64,000 nucleotides of DNA from positions 434,001 through 498,000 of the forward strand of contig NZ_JAJMZJ010000001.1 of assembly GCF_021012875.1 (NCBI RefSeq), written 5' to 3'. Numbering within the stretch: position 1 is the first letter of the stretch; every line of letters starts with the position of its first letter. This document shows, in pieces, positions 1 to 7,352 of this stretch. The notes under the pieces are model-generated. The model searched no databases and had not been told where the DNA came from. It worked only from the letters and a program-made list of their open reading frames with translations. This DNA comes from Peptoniphilus sp. KCTC 25270 (GTDB taxonomy: Bacteria; Bacillota; Clostridia; Tissierellales; Peptoniphilaceae). The position numbers and the translations under genes were made by a program.

Positions 1-522
1 AGTAACAATGACGGGTGGTTAGAGTTTCCTTCAGGAGAACGCCTCGCCATTCAAATGGTTACGAATACGGAAAATTATCTTCGCCGAACCGAAGCGGAAT
101 TTATCATAAGTGATTTGAGAAATATTGGAATTCGCTGTGAATTATCGCCTTCGGTAGAAGAAGAAATAGGAGCATCTGTTATCAATGGAAATTATCAGAT
201 GGCTCTTTATGGAGTTCAATTTTCCTCTATCCCTGATTTTGCAGCTCTTTTGCATTCCAATGGAATAGGAGTTATGAATTTAAGCCGTTATGGAAATAGC
301 GAAATGGATGCTTTATTAAATCAATACGCTTTGAAAAATAATTCGGAAAAACAAAAAGAATTACGAAATCAAATGAACGAAATCTTTTTTGATGATGCGC
401 CGTTGGTTCCGTTATTTTATAAGCAACGGGTTCTTATAAAAAGCGAAAAAATTGATGAAGAGCTAAATCCAACGGTTTACAACGTATTCCGAGGTGTTCC
501 AAATATTTCACTGTCCTCGTAA
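1..522 (+). CDS. ABC transporter substrate-binding protein, peptide/nickel (SBP_bac_5) type, 3' part only
   Basis: The reading frame is open from base 1, so the gene starts before the window and only its last 173 codons are seen. The visible part reads like the C-terminal lobe of family 5 solute-binding proteins. A segment resembling 'EFIISDLRNIGIRCEL' matches the place where these proteins describe a helix and strand. It is followed by a 'NSEMDALLNQ' helix, and 'DDAPLVPLFYKQRV' is the usual C-terminal strand region. Such proteins bind oligopeptides or similar ligands outside the membrane and deliver them to an ABC permease. The signal peptide and permease genes would lie upstream. The stop codon is only 5 nt before a tRNA gene. 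Family assignment is fairly sure; the ligand is unknown. Confidence 0.8.
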   Translation, partial: SNNDGWLEFPSGERLAIQMVTNTENYLRRTEAEFIISDLRNIGIRCELSPSVEEEIGASVINGNYQMALYGVQFSSIPDFAALLHSNGIGVMNLSRYGNSEMDALLNQYALKNNSEKQKELRNQMNEIFFDDAPLVPLFYKQRVLIKSEKIDEELNPTVYNVFRGVPNISLSS

Positions 523-527
523 TACAA

Positions 528-614
528 GCGGAGGTGCTGGAATCGGCAGACAGGCATGTTTGAGGGGCATGTGTATGAATGTACGTGTGGGTTCAAGTCC
601 CATCCTCCGCACCA
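528..614 (+). tRNA. tRNA-Leu, anticodon GAG, CCA encoded
   Basis: A full class II cloverleaf can be drawn. The 7-bp acceptor stem is GCGGAGG (528-534) with CCTCCGC (604-610). The D stem is CTG/CAG. The anticodon stem CATGT/GCATG encloses the loop TTGAGGG, giving anticodon GAG at 562-564 (reads CUC/CUU). A long variable arm lies at about 572-586. The T arm is GTGGG-TTCAAGT-CCCAT, followed by discriminator A and encoded CCA. The long variable arm fits leucine. It sits 5 nt behind the preceding stop codon, so it has no room for a promoter of its own unless that lies within the upstream gene. Confidence 0.95.
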
Positions 615-888
615 ATCGTATATTAACGTCTATCGTTGTTTACTGTAATTTACAGGGTTTCAGCGATAGGCGTTTTTCGTTTATTAACGTCTATTCACGT
701 TTATTTATACTAAGTCCCCGTTTTTTTCCTGTTTGAGTTTTCCTAAGAGGGAAATTAAATTACGCTATTTTAAGCCGTTTACAGCCGTTTTAGGATGGAA
801 ATAAAATACAGTCTTCAGATTTATAAGTATATTTAGGGAAATGAGGAGAAAAAAGTATAAAAGTCTAAAGTCAAAATAGGAGAATATT
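615..888. other. Gene-free spacer after tRNA-Leu with dyad and direct repeats
   Basis: No convincing gene is seen. The 13-bp sequence TATTAACGTCTAT occurs twice, at 621-633 and 682-694. Around the first copy there is a long dyad with 13-nt arms at 626-638 and 661-673 (11 of 13 positions complementary, the others G-T). Inside it is a perfect CTGTAA-T-TTACAG inverted repeat (644-656). A short T run follows the right arm. The dyad could be the transcription terminator of the tRNA. The set could equally be the scar or arm sites of a tyrosine-recombinase element that uses the tRNA 3' end. A repeat of AGCCGTTT is seen near 774-790. Confidence 0.6.
626..679 (+). terminator. Possible terminator hairpin behind tRNA-Leu
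   Basis: Arms 626-638 and 661-673 pair over 13 positions with two G-T pairs, an inner hairpin adds 6 bp, and GTTTTT follows. The loop region is long for an intrinsic terminator, and the structure may instead belong to a recombination site. Confidence 0.4.
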
Positions 889-1419
889 ATGAAAAAAATT
901 TTTGTGTTTATTTTGGTTATCTTTATAGGGGTTCTTGGCTTCTATTTGTGGAATACATATGGGCCGAAAGCTTATTACAATGAAAGGATGATGACGTTTA
1001 AAAATGAAATCATGGAAAAATATCCTGAGATTAAAGACGTAAAATATAGCATGTATGGTACAATTTTTGATATTGCTTTTTCTATAGGGAAGGAGGAGAT
1101 GACAAAAGAGGAATTAATCGTCTTAAAAGAAGATGTAGCAAGCTTTTTTCCTTATTCTGAAATAAAGAAGATGGGAAACAGTTATTGGAATGAAGAAAGA
1201 TATGCAGATAGCTTCCAAGTCAATATTTTCTTAAATGAATCGATTTCTAAGGACGACGCTCCCACATTTCGATTGGAAACGGAAGAAAGATATAATTTTA
1301 ACAGCTATAGAGTTCGGGCAGAAAGGCCATTGGATGAATACGACAATTATTATAAAAAATGGTCTATAACAGATCTTAGAACACTTGAGACTATTTATAA
1401 TGATTATGACAAAGAATGA
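889..1419 (+). CDS. Unrecognised membrane-anchored protein, 176 aa
   Basis: I do not recognise this gene. An AGGAG site lies about 7 nt before the ATG. The N terminus has two lysines followed by a hydrophobic stretch (about residues 4-22, ending near 'FYLWNTYG'), which is either an uncleaved anchor or a signal peptide. The rest is charged and soluble-looking, rich in Glu, Lys and Tyr, with no cysteine motif or repeat visible. It is probably anchored in the membrane with a domain outside the cell. It stands alone between spacers, in the same orientation as the lipoprotein gene further on, in a gene-poor stretch next to a tRNA. That suggests accessory DNA, but there is no mobility gene to support it. 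Confidence 0.7.
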   Translation: MKKIFVFILVIFIGVLGFYLWNTYGPKAYYNERMMTFKNEIMEKYPEIKDVKYSMYGTIFDIAFSIGKEEMTKEELIVLKEDVASFFPYSEIKKMGNSYWNEERYADSFQVNIFLNESISKDDAPTFRLETEERYNFNSYRVRAERPLDEYDNYYKKWSITDLRTLETIYNDYDKE

Positions 1420-1872
1420 GGGGCAATAAGCGACAAGCTTATTTCGCTTACATAAATATCTTGTATAAAAGAAAAAGGAGGATAAAAAATTTTCCTTTGT
1501 ATAAGATTTATTAAATAGAATATTGTCTTCATGCTTCAAAAGGATTTGATCGAATTCATGGAGCAAAGCAAACTTCGAATTCATCGTTAGAAAAACAATG
1601 AATATAGAGGATAAACAGCCTCTTTCATGTCGCTCTTTTTCTAAAAATGTGCTATTCTTATTCTAGTGAAACAATATTTGTCGGACGGTTTCAAAAAGTG
1701 AATTTAGGTAGGATGCACAATTATATAGGTAAATTAAAAAAGTCGGTCGTAGCCTATCCAAACCGAGGATTTTATGAAAACGCGGTAAAGGCTTATAATG
1801 TTTAAGAAGGTTATCAAGCAGTTCGTTTTTAGGGAGATAAAAATATAACCGGAAAGGTTCAAGGAGATCAAG
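1420..1872. other. Long spacer with one tiny or decayed reading frame
   Basis: No full-length gene is seen. The 9-bp sequence CGAATTCAT occurs twice (1551-1559 and 1576-1584). A short reading frame of 35 codons runs from GTG 1698 (ATG at 1713) to TAA 1803-1805. The part reading 'VVAYPNRGFYENAVKAYNV' looks protein-like but has no clear ribosome binding site, so it may be the remnant of a lost gene. AGGAG before 1873 belongs to the next gene. Confidence 0.5.
1698..1805 (+). pseudogene. Short reading frame, possibly a gene remnant (35 codons)
   Basis: It opens at GTG 1698 or ATG 1713 and ends at TAA 1805. The middle and end have protein-like composition, but no family is recognised and no good Shine-Dalgarno site precedes either start. 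It could be a decayed gene end or chance. Confidence 0.25.
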
Positions 1873-2709
1873 ATGTTTAGTAATAAAAAAAAGTATTCAA
1901 TCCTATTTGGTATTTTTCTGAGTCTTTTCTTTTTCTTGATAGCATGTTCAAAAACTCCTGAAAAAGTTATCGATAAACCAAAAGAAGTTGATTTTCAAAA
2001 AATTGGCACTACGATTAAGGATTTTCAAGGAGAGGAAGTCCCTCTTGAAAAATTGAAAGAAATGGCTGTGAGAAATAAGGATGGAAGTGTTGTTTTAAAA
2101 TTTGAAAGTGGAGACGAATATTTATTTGATGAAAATAGTAATGTTATTGATGCTACGATAAATAACGAATGGAAGGATATAAATGAAGAAGAGGTTCCTT
2201 TTCCTAAGAGAGATTATGTTGATTTCATTCGAGATAAATACGTTCCCTCTGAGTTTGATCAAGAGAAGCAGGGATATTTAACTAGATCGTATCTAAAATA
2301 CGATTTTTCTAAGGAAAATCCAGCAAAAATTTTCAATCCGTATATGTGTGTTTCTATAGATTTTGATAATATTAGGAATGCTGTTATAGGCTATAATATT
2401 CGAAAAGAATTTGATATAACAGAACCACCAAAGATTAGCGAGGAAGAAGCTATAAAAATTGCTGAAGAGGTTGTATCTGAAGATATTCTAGAACGTGCGA
2501 AAGAGGAGACAACAGCAATCCTTGATGTAGAAAAATCAAATAATTTCTTGGCTCATATGCCAGAATATTCTAAGGTGGATACAACAGAAGTGGGAAAAAT
2601 AGAACCAGATGTAGTTCATTTAGTTTATGAAGTACAAATACACGATGTGTTCGTATATGTTGATGCGTATGATGGGGAAGTAGTCGGTGGAGATGCTTAT
2701 GCTTCTTAA
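1873..2709 (+). CDS. Lipoprotein with C-terminal PepSY-like domain, 278 aa
   Basis: The N terminus is a lipoprotein signal: three lysines, a hydrophobic run and a lipobox 'LIAC' with Cys25 as the lipidated residue. AGGAG lies about 8 nt before the ATG. The last 80 residues show the PepSY pattern: 'ISEEEAIKIAEE' for the helix, and a final strand pair ending 'VDAYDGEVVGG'. PepSY domains in secreted Gram-positive proteins are often proposed to inhibit peptidases or to act as small binding modules. The middle part (about residues 35-190) is acidic and not recognised. The protein is expected on the outer face of the membrane. It is monocistronic, followed by a terminator at 2732-2775. The precise role is unknown. 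Confidence 0.75.
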   Translation: MFSNKKKYSILFGIFLSLFFFLIACSKTPEKVIDKPKEVDFQKIGTTIKDFQGEEVPLEKLKEMAVRNKDGSVVLKFESGDEYLFDENSNVIDATINNEWKDINEEEVPFPKRDYVDFIRDKYVPSEFDQEKQGYLTRSYLKYDFSKENPAKIFNPYMCVSIDFDNIRNAVIGYNIRKEFDITEPPKISEEEAIKIAEEVVSEDILERAKEETTAILDVEKSNNFLAHMPEYSKVDTTEVGKIEPDVVHLVYEVQIHDVFVYVDAYDGEVVGGDAYAS

Positions 2710-2731
2710 AAATTATAAAGGTTAGCTCTAT

Positions 2732-2775
2732 AAAAATGTTTCCATTAATTCGATGAAATGGGAGCATTTTTTATT
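2732..2775 (+). terminator. Rho-independent terminator after the lipoprotein gene
   Basis: A 13-bp stem (2732-2744 with 2759-2771, two G-T pairs) is followed by a T-rich tract. Confidence 0.75.
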
Positions 2776-3124
2776 TTAGTATAAGGTTGTATAAATTCAT
2801 AAAATATGACTCCAATAAAACAAAGTTGCACGAAGAAAAGAAATTGTAGAAAAGAATCGTTATTAAATAAAGGAAAAGGAATGAAAAAATACTAAGAACG
2901 TTATATCAAAAAATATTCTAAATTGTATTTCAAAAAAATGTATATAAAATATTAAATTCGGTAAAATTTGCTGAAAATCCAAATAAATGAAAGCGATTAT
3001 CATAAATAAGGGAAAGAATATACATTGTGTTTAATATACATTGGGAAAATGAGGAAAATTTTCACATATCGATTCCACATGTAGATTTTTTCTCTCTATT
3101 TTGCTATAGTAGGTAAGGAAGGAA
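2776..3124. other. AT-rich spacer before the rnf leader
   Basis: There is no reading frame of note. AATATACATTG occurs twice, at 3017-3027 and 3033-3043 (16 bp start to start). At 2988-3002 the 15-mer TGAAAGCGATTATCA has one perfect half (ATTATCA) of a 7-1-7 Fur-type box and a poor left half. A weak promoter for rnfC may lie at about 3080-3109 (TGTAGA, then TATAGT after 18 nt). Confidence 0.4.
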
Positions 3125-3214
3125 CCTGTTATATTCTTCAATGGATTTCGGAGCTTATAGAAGTAAGCTCCTAATTGCGCGTTATCAATAAAACGCTTGC
3201 CTATTGAAGACAGG
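3125..3214 (+). ncRNA. Candidate structured RNA leader of the rnf operon
   Basis: The 90 nt fold into a closed multibranch structure. The outer stem CCTGT (3125-3129) pairs with ACAGG (3210-3214). After a 5-nt bulge, CTTCAAT (3136-3142) pairs with ATTGAAG (3203-3209), and GG with CC (3143-3144, 3200-3201). Inside are a perfect 8-bp hairpin (3150-3157 with 3164-3171, 6-nt loop) and a second hairpin GCGTT/AACGC (3179-3183 with 3192-3196). It ends 24 nt before the ribosome binding site of rnfC. I do not recognise it as a known riboswitch class. It may regulate rnf translation or stability; no terminator-like helix competes visibly. Confidence 0.5.
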
Positions 3215-3250
3215 ATAACTGTGTTTTAAATGCATGCAAGGGGTGAAAGA

Positions 3251-4582
3251 ATGGCAAAAACTAATCTCACATTCTCTGTGGGCGGCGTTCATTTTGATGA
3301 ACACAAGGAAGCCACGGAAGGGATTGCAATTGAAAAGATGCCTACTCCAAAGTTGGTTCGTATTCCAATGAGTCAACATATCGGAGCTCCATGTCAACCA
3401 ACTGTAAGTGTTGGGGATCATGTTTATGTAGGCCAAATTGTAGGTAATACGGAGGCTTTTGTATCTGCTGCCGTACATAGTAGTGTTTCAGGAACTGTAG
3501 TTGGAATCGAAAAAGGATTTGCAGCGGATTCTCGTTTTGCAGATATGGTAGTGATTGAATCTGATGGAAAAGACGAGTTAGATCCAAGCATTAAACCAAT
3601 CGACAATTACAAAGATCTATCGATTGATGAGATCATGACACTTGTTAAAAATGCAGGTATTGTTGGTATGGGTGGGGCAGGATTCCCATTACACGCAAAA
3701 TTAAAAGGTGTAGATCCTGTACTTGATGTAGTTATTTTGAATGGGGCAGAGTGTGAACCATTTTTAACTTGCGACCATCGTTTGATGTTAGAACAAAGCG
3801 ATGAATTGTTGGGCTCTTTACGTTTATTTGCGGACTTATACAATACCGAAGAGGCCTATGTTGCAATTGAGGAAAACAAGCCAGATGCTATTGAAAAGTT
3901 AAATCAAATGGTAGCAAATGAATACAAAGGCTTGAAAGTAGCTACAATGAAGACAAAATATCCTCAAGGGGATAGTAAGCGTCAATCAGAGGCAGTTGTT
4001 GGTAGAATTGTTCCTCAAAATGGGGTTACAAATGATGTAGGGGTATTCTTAACAAATGTAGCGACTGCGAAAGCATACTACGATTTGATTACTAAGGGAA
4101 TTCCTTCTTATGAACGTATTATCACTGTTTCTGGTTCAGGAATTGTTGAGCCTAAGAATATTGCAGTACGTATTGGTACTCCAGTTCGTGATATCCTAGA
4201 ATTCTGTGGTGGAGTAAAAGATAACACCATTGAAATCATTTGTGGTGGTCCTATGACTGGTAAGTCTGTATTTAACTTAGATGCTCCTATTACGAAAACC
4301 ACATCTGGTATTCTTGTATTCACTGATGTTGAAATTCAAGAAAAAGTGGAATCTCCATGTATTCAATGTAGTCGTTGTGTAGATCATTGCCCAGCGAACA
4401 TTAATCCAACAAAAATCAATGCGGCGATTAAGAGAAATCGTGTTGATTTGTGTCAAGAATATCATGCAGATCAATGTATGGAATGTGGTATCTGTAGTTT
4501 CGTTTGTCCTGCTAAACGTTATTTAAGTGAATCTTTGAAACTTGCAAAACGTGAAGTACGTGCATTCGCTACGAAAAAATAG
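3251..4582 (+). CDS. rnfC: Rnf electron transport complex subunit C
   Basis: RnfC is the peripheral, soluble NADH-binding subunit of the ferredoxin:NAD+ oxidoreductase (Rnf) in the cytoplasmic membrane. The complex couples ferredoxin oxidation to Na+ or H+ export. The sequence has the glycine-rich 'GMGGAGFPLHAKL' nucleotide/FMN segment near residue 140, 'GAECEPFLTCD', and two C-terminal 4Fe-4S motifs at Cys370/373/376/380 and Cys409/412/415/419. The length of 443 aa is normal for clostridial RnfC. The start at 3251 is chosen over an upstream in-frame ATG at 3230 because AAGGGGTG (3238-3245) is correctly placed for it and the family begins near here. First gene of rnfCDGEAB. Confidence 0.97.
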   Translation: MAKTNLTFSVGGVHFDEHKEATEGIAIEKMPTPKLVRIPMSQHIGAPCQPTVSVGDHVYVGQIVGNTEAFVSAAVHSSVSGTVVGIEKGFAADSRFADMVVIESDGKDELDPSIKPIDNYKDLSIDEIMTLVKNAGIVGMGGAGFPLHAKLKGVDPVLDVVILNGAECEPFLTCDHRLMLEQSDELLGSLRLFADLYNTEEAYVAIEENKPDAIEKLNQMVANEYKGLKVATMKTKYPQGDSKRQSEAVVGRIVPQNGVTNDVGVFLTNVATAKAYYDLITKGIPSYERIITVSGSGIVEPKNIAVRIGTPVRDILEFCGGVKDNTIEIICGGPMTGKSVFNLDAPITKTTSGILVFTDVEIQEKVESPCIQCSRCVDHCPANINPTKINAAIKRNRVDLCQEYHADQCMECGICSFVCPAKRYLSESLKLAKREVRAFATKK

Positions 4583-4593
4583 GAGGGACTATT

Positions 4594-5559
4594 GTGGAAA
4601 AGAATCAAGTGAATCAATCCATGGCCTTACAAGGTGATGGCCATTTTGTCCAATTGGCTCCTCATATTCGCTCTAACGATACAGTAACAAAGATTATGCG
4701 CGATGTGATTATTGCGTTAATCCCTGCTATTGCTGGTAGTGTGTATTTCTTTGGTATGAGCGCTGTTTGGATTTATCTAATTAGTATTGTATGTTGTGTA
4801 GCTAGTGAATATATCTTCCAAAAGTTGACAAAAAAACCAATTCAAGTGGGAGATTTATCTGCTGTTGTTACTGGTATTTTATTGGCAATGAATATGCCTG
4901 CTGGCGTACCTTGGTACGTTGTAGCTATCGGTGCAGTTTTTGCGATTGTTTTAGTAAAAGAATGTTTTGGTGGTATTGGTGGTAACTTTGTGAATCCTGC
5001 TTTGGCAGCTCGTGCTATGTGTATGGCTTCTTGGCCAGGATTGATGACTGCTTATACAAATCCTGATGGAATTGCAGCAGCGACTCCATTGAGCATTATC
5101 AAACAAGGGGGAGATTTATCTGCATTGCCTTCTTTAAGCCGTATGTTTATTGGTGACATCGGTGGGGTAATTGGTGAAACTTCTGCTCTACTATTATTAA
5201 TTGGTGCATTGTACTTAATTATTCGTAAAGTAATTGATTGGAAAACTCCAGTAATCTACGTTATAGTAACAGCTATTTTCTGTTTGATTTTGGGAATTCC
5301 AACAGATCTTCTTCCTTATGAAGTTCTTGGTGGTGGTTTATTCTTAGGTGCTTTCTTTATGGCAACTGACTATAGTTCAACACCAGCAAATAAAAAAGGT
5401 AAAATTATTTTTGCCATTGGTTGTGGTCTTTTAACTGCAGTTATTCGTACAAAAGGTTCGATGGCTGAAGGTGTATCTTATTCTATTTTGCTAATGAATG
5501 TTGCTTCACCTTTGATTGACCGTTTGACAAAAACAGAAGCATACGGGGAGGCGAAATAA
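4594..5559 (+). CDS. rnfD: Rnf electron transport complex subunit D
   Basis: Integral membrane subunit of Rnf, carrying covalently bound FMN. About nine to ten hydrophobic segments are visible over 321 residues. The flavinylation site follows the Dxx(s/t)gAT pattern loosely as D158-G-I-A-A-A-T164, so Thr164 is the likely FMN attachment residue. 'GGNFVNPALAARA' is a typical RnfD/NqrB segment. The start is GTG at 4594 with AGGAGGG just before it. The gene lies 11 nt behind rnfC and 0 nt before rnfG. The ApbE flavin transferase needed to attach FMN is not encoded in this window. Confidence 0.96.
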   Translation: MEKNQVNQSMALQGDGHFVQLAPHIRSNDTVTKIMRDVIIALIPAIAGSVYFFGMSAVWIYLISIVCCVASEYIFQKLTKKPIQVGDLSAVVTGILLAMNMPAGVPWYVVAIGAVFAIVLVKECFGGIGGNFVNPALAARAMCMASWPGLMTAYTNPDGIAAATPLSIIKQGGDLSALPSLSRMFIGDIGGVIGETSALLLLIGALYLIIRKVIDWKTPVIYVIVTAIFCLILGIPTDLLPYEVLGGGLFLGAFFMATDYSSTPANKKGKIIFAIGCGLLTAVIRTKGSMAEGVSYSILLMNVASPLIDRLTKTEAYGEAK

Positions 5560-6141
5560 ATGAAAGAATATCTTCGTCTAGGTTTAGTTTTATTAATATT
5601 TTCTGCGGCTGCAGGAGCTATCTTAGCTGCTGTTAATGGGTTTACATCTCCTGTTATTGCAGAAGCAGAATTCCAAAAATCAGTAGAAGCATATGTAGAT
5701 ATCTATGGAGATTTAGCAGATGATTTTGAGCCAATGGAAGATGCAAAAAAAGCATCTTTAATGGAACAATATCCACAAATTGCTGATATTTTCGTAGCGA
5801 AAAAAGGTGGAGAAGTTGTAGGATACGGTGTGAACTTCTACGCATATGGATATGGTGGACAAATGCAAAATGCAGTGGGTCTATTAAACGATAAAACCAT
5901 TGCTGGTTTTAGAAATATCCAAAATGCAGAAACACCAGGTATCGGTACAAAAATTACTGAACCGACTTATTATGAAAAATTTGCAGGCAAAAACTTCTCT
6001 GGTGGAGAATTAGTAGGATCTCAAGAGGCAGCAAATGAAAATGAAGCTCCATTAATTAGCGGTGCAACAGTTTCTACTTCTGCGGTATTGGATGCGTTAA
6101 ACTCTGTGTTGGTTGAATACGACACAATCAGTGCACAATAA
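5560..6141 (+). CDS. rnfG: Rnf electron transport complex subunit G
   Basis: RnfG is anchored by one N-terminal membrane helix (about residues 6-27) and carries a covalently bound FMN in an extracytoplasmic domain. The FMN-binding motif S167-G-A-T170 is present, with Thr170 the expected attachment residue. The acidic residue that normally stands six positions before the Thr in the Dxx(s/t)gAT motif is a proline here (Pro164), which is unusual. 'YGYGGQMQNAVGL' and 'ETPGIGTKI' are family segments. At 193 aa it has the usual clostridial size. It starts directly after the rnfD stop codon. Confidence 0.95.
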   Translation: MKEYLRLGLVLLIFSAAAGAILAAVNGFTSPVIAEAEFQKSVEAYVDIYGDLADDFEPMEDAKKASLMEQYPQIADIFVAKKGGEVVGYGVNFYAYGYGGQMQNAVGLLNDKTIAGFRNIQNAETPGIGTKITEPTYYEKFAGKNFSGGELVGSQEAANENEAPLISGATVSTSAVLDALNSVLVEYDTISAQ

Positions 6142-6156
6142 AAAGGAGGGTTCTAA

Positions 6157-6753
6157 ATGAGTTTATCTAAAGTTTTTAGCAGTAGTATTCTAAAGAACAA
6201 TCCAATTTTTATGCAATTGATTGGTTTGTGTTCTGTGTTGGCCGTAACAAATACTTTGACAAATAGTATTGCAATGGGTGCTGCGGTAACTTTTGTAGCT
6301 ATGATGTCAAATGCAGTAGTTTCTTTATTAAGAAAGGTAATTCCTGATAAAATTCGTATCCCAGCGTTTATCGTTGTAATTGCAACATTCGTAACATTAG
6401 TAGAAATGATTCTACATGCTTACGTTCCAGCAATCTACTCTGCATTAGGTATTTTCCTTCCATTGATCGTAGTAAACTGCTTGATTCTTGGTGGAGCAGA
6501 GGGATTTGCTTATGAAAATAAAGTAATTCCATCGCTTGTACAAGGAATTGGGTCAGGCGTTGGATACAGTTTAGCAGTTATCGCAATGGGCTTTATCCGT
6601 GAATTATTTGGCTCTGGATCTTTATTGGGAATGCAAATTTTCCCTGAAAGCTATCCTGGAATTGGATTTTTAGTATCTCCTGCTGGAGCATTTATGCTTC
6701 TAGGACTTCTTATCGCTGGATTCCGTGGCTTTATGAAAAAAAGAGCAAACTAG
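6157..6753 (+). CDS. rnfE: Rnf electron transport complex subunit E
   Basis: Integral membrane subunit of Rnf with six hydrophobic segments in 198 residues, paralogous to RnfA, with which it forms a pseudosymmetric pair in the ion-conducting core. The signature 'NPIFMQLIGLCSVLAVT' at the N terminus and 'LPLIVVNCLILGGAE' in the middle hold the conserved cysteines thought to bind an intramembrane iron-sulfur cluster with RnfA. A strong AAAAGGAGGG site precedes the ATG. Clostridial RnfE proteins are about this length. Confidence 0.96.
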   Translation: MSLSKVFSSSILKNNPIFMQLIGLCSVLAVTNTLTNSIAMGAAVTFVAMMSNAVVSLLRKVIPDKIRIPAFIVVIATFVTLVEMILHAYVPAIYSALGIFLPLIVVNCLILGGAEGFAYENKVIPSLVQGIGSGVGYSLAVIAMGFIRELFGSGSLLGMQIFPESYPGIGFLVSPAGAFMLLGLLIAGFRGFMKKRAN

Positions 6754-6764
6754 GAGGCTAAGTG

Positions 6765-7340
6765 ATGGAAAATATTTTAACGATACTTATTTCAACTATT
6801 TTGGTTAACAACTATATTTTCGCTCAGTTCTTGGGGATTTGTCCTTTCTTAGGAGTTTCTTCCAAAACGGAAACAGCGGTTGGTATGGGTGTGGCCGTAA
6901 CATTTGTAGTAGTAATTGCTTCTGCAGTTACTTGGTTACTTCAAACTTTCGTATTGAATCCATTAGGACTTCAATATTTACAAACAATTGTATTCATTCT
7001 CGTAATTGCATCTTTGGTGCAATTTGTAGAAATGTTCATCAAAAAATCATCTCCTGCATTATACAATGCAATGGGTGTTTACTTACCATTGATTACTACA
7101 AACTGTATGGTATTAGGTGTAACTGTACTTAACATTCAAAATGAATACAATTTCATTGAAACATTATTTAGTGGATTGGGTGCTTCTCTAGGTTTCACTT
7201 TGGCATTGATTTTACTTAGTGCTTTACGTGAAAGACTTGAAATTGTACCTGTTCCAAAACCATTGCAAGGCGTTCCTATTGCATTGATGAGCGCTGGATT
7301 AATGGCAATTGCATTTTATGGCTTCCAAGGCCTAGTATAG
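6765..7340 (+). CDS. rnfA: Rnf electron transport complex subunit A
   Basis: Six-helix integral membrane subunit paired with RnfE. The family signatures are 'NNYIFAQFLGICPFLGVS' and 'LPLITTNCMVLGV', with the conserved cysteines of the intramembrane cluster. The start at ATG 6765 is preferred over the adjacent GTG 6762 because AGGAGG (6752-6757) is 7 nt before it; the two differ by one residue. It is 191 aa and 12 nt before rnfB. Confidence 0.96.
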   Translation: MENILTILISTILVNNYIFAQFLGICPFLGVSSKTETAVGMGVAVTFVVVIASAVTWLLQTFVLNPLGLQYLQTIVFILVIASLVQFVEMFIKKSSPALYNAMGVYLPLITTNCMVLGVTVLNIQNEYNFIETLFSGLGASLGFTLALILLSALRERLEIVPVPKPLQGVPIALMSAGLMAIAFYGFQGLV

Positions 7341-7352
7341 GAGGCGAGATAT

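Noticed and set aside
494-736. 80-codon frame across tRNA-Leu
   Set aside because: It runs through the tRNA and repeats, has no ribosome binding site and is a chance frame.
1231-1584. 117-codon frame on the - strand
   Set aside because: Overlaps the better-supported + strand gene (889-1419) antisense, with low-complexity composition.
3230-3250. Longer N terminus for RnfC from ATG 3230
   Set aside because: The Shine-Dalgarno sequence lies inside this extension and fits the start at 3251.
3060-3250. FMN riboswitch before rnfC
   Set aside because: The conserved RFN blocks (such as AGGGGCAGGGTGAAATTCC) are absent.
1-3250. Intact mobile element at the tRNA
   Set aside because: No integrase, transposase, relaxase or phage gene is present; only repeats remain as a hint.
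6839-7132. 97-codon frame inside rnfA in another frame
   Set aside because: Overlaps rnfA fully; Cys/Ser-rich shadow with no start signal.
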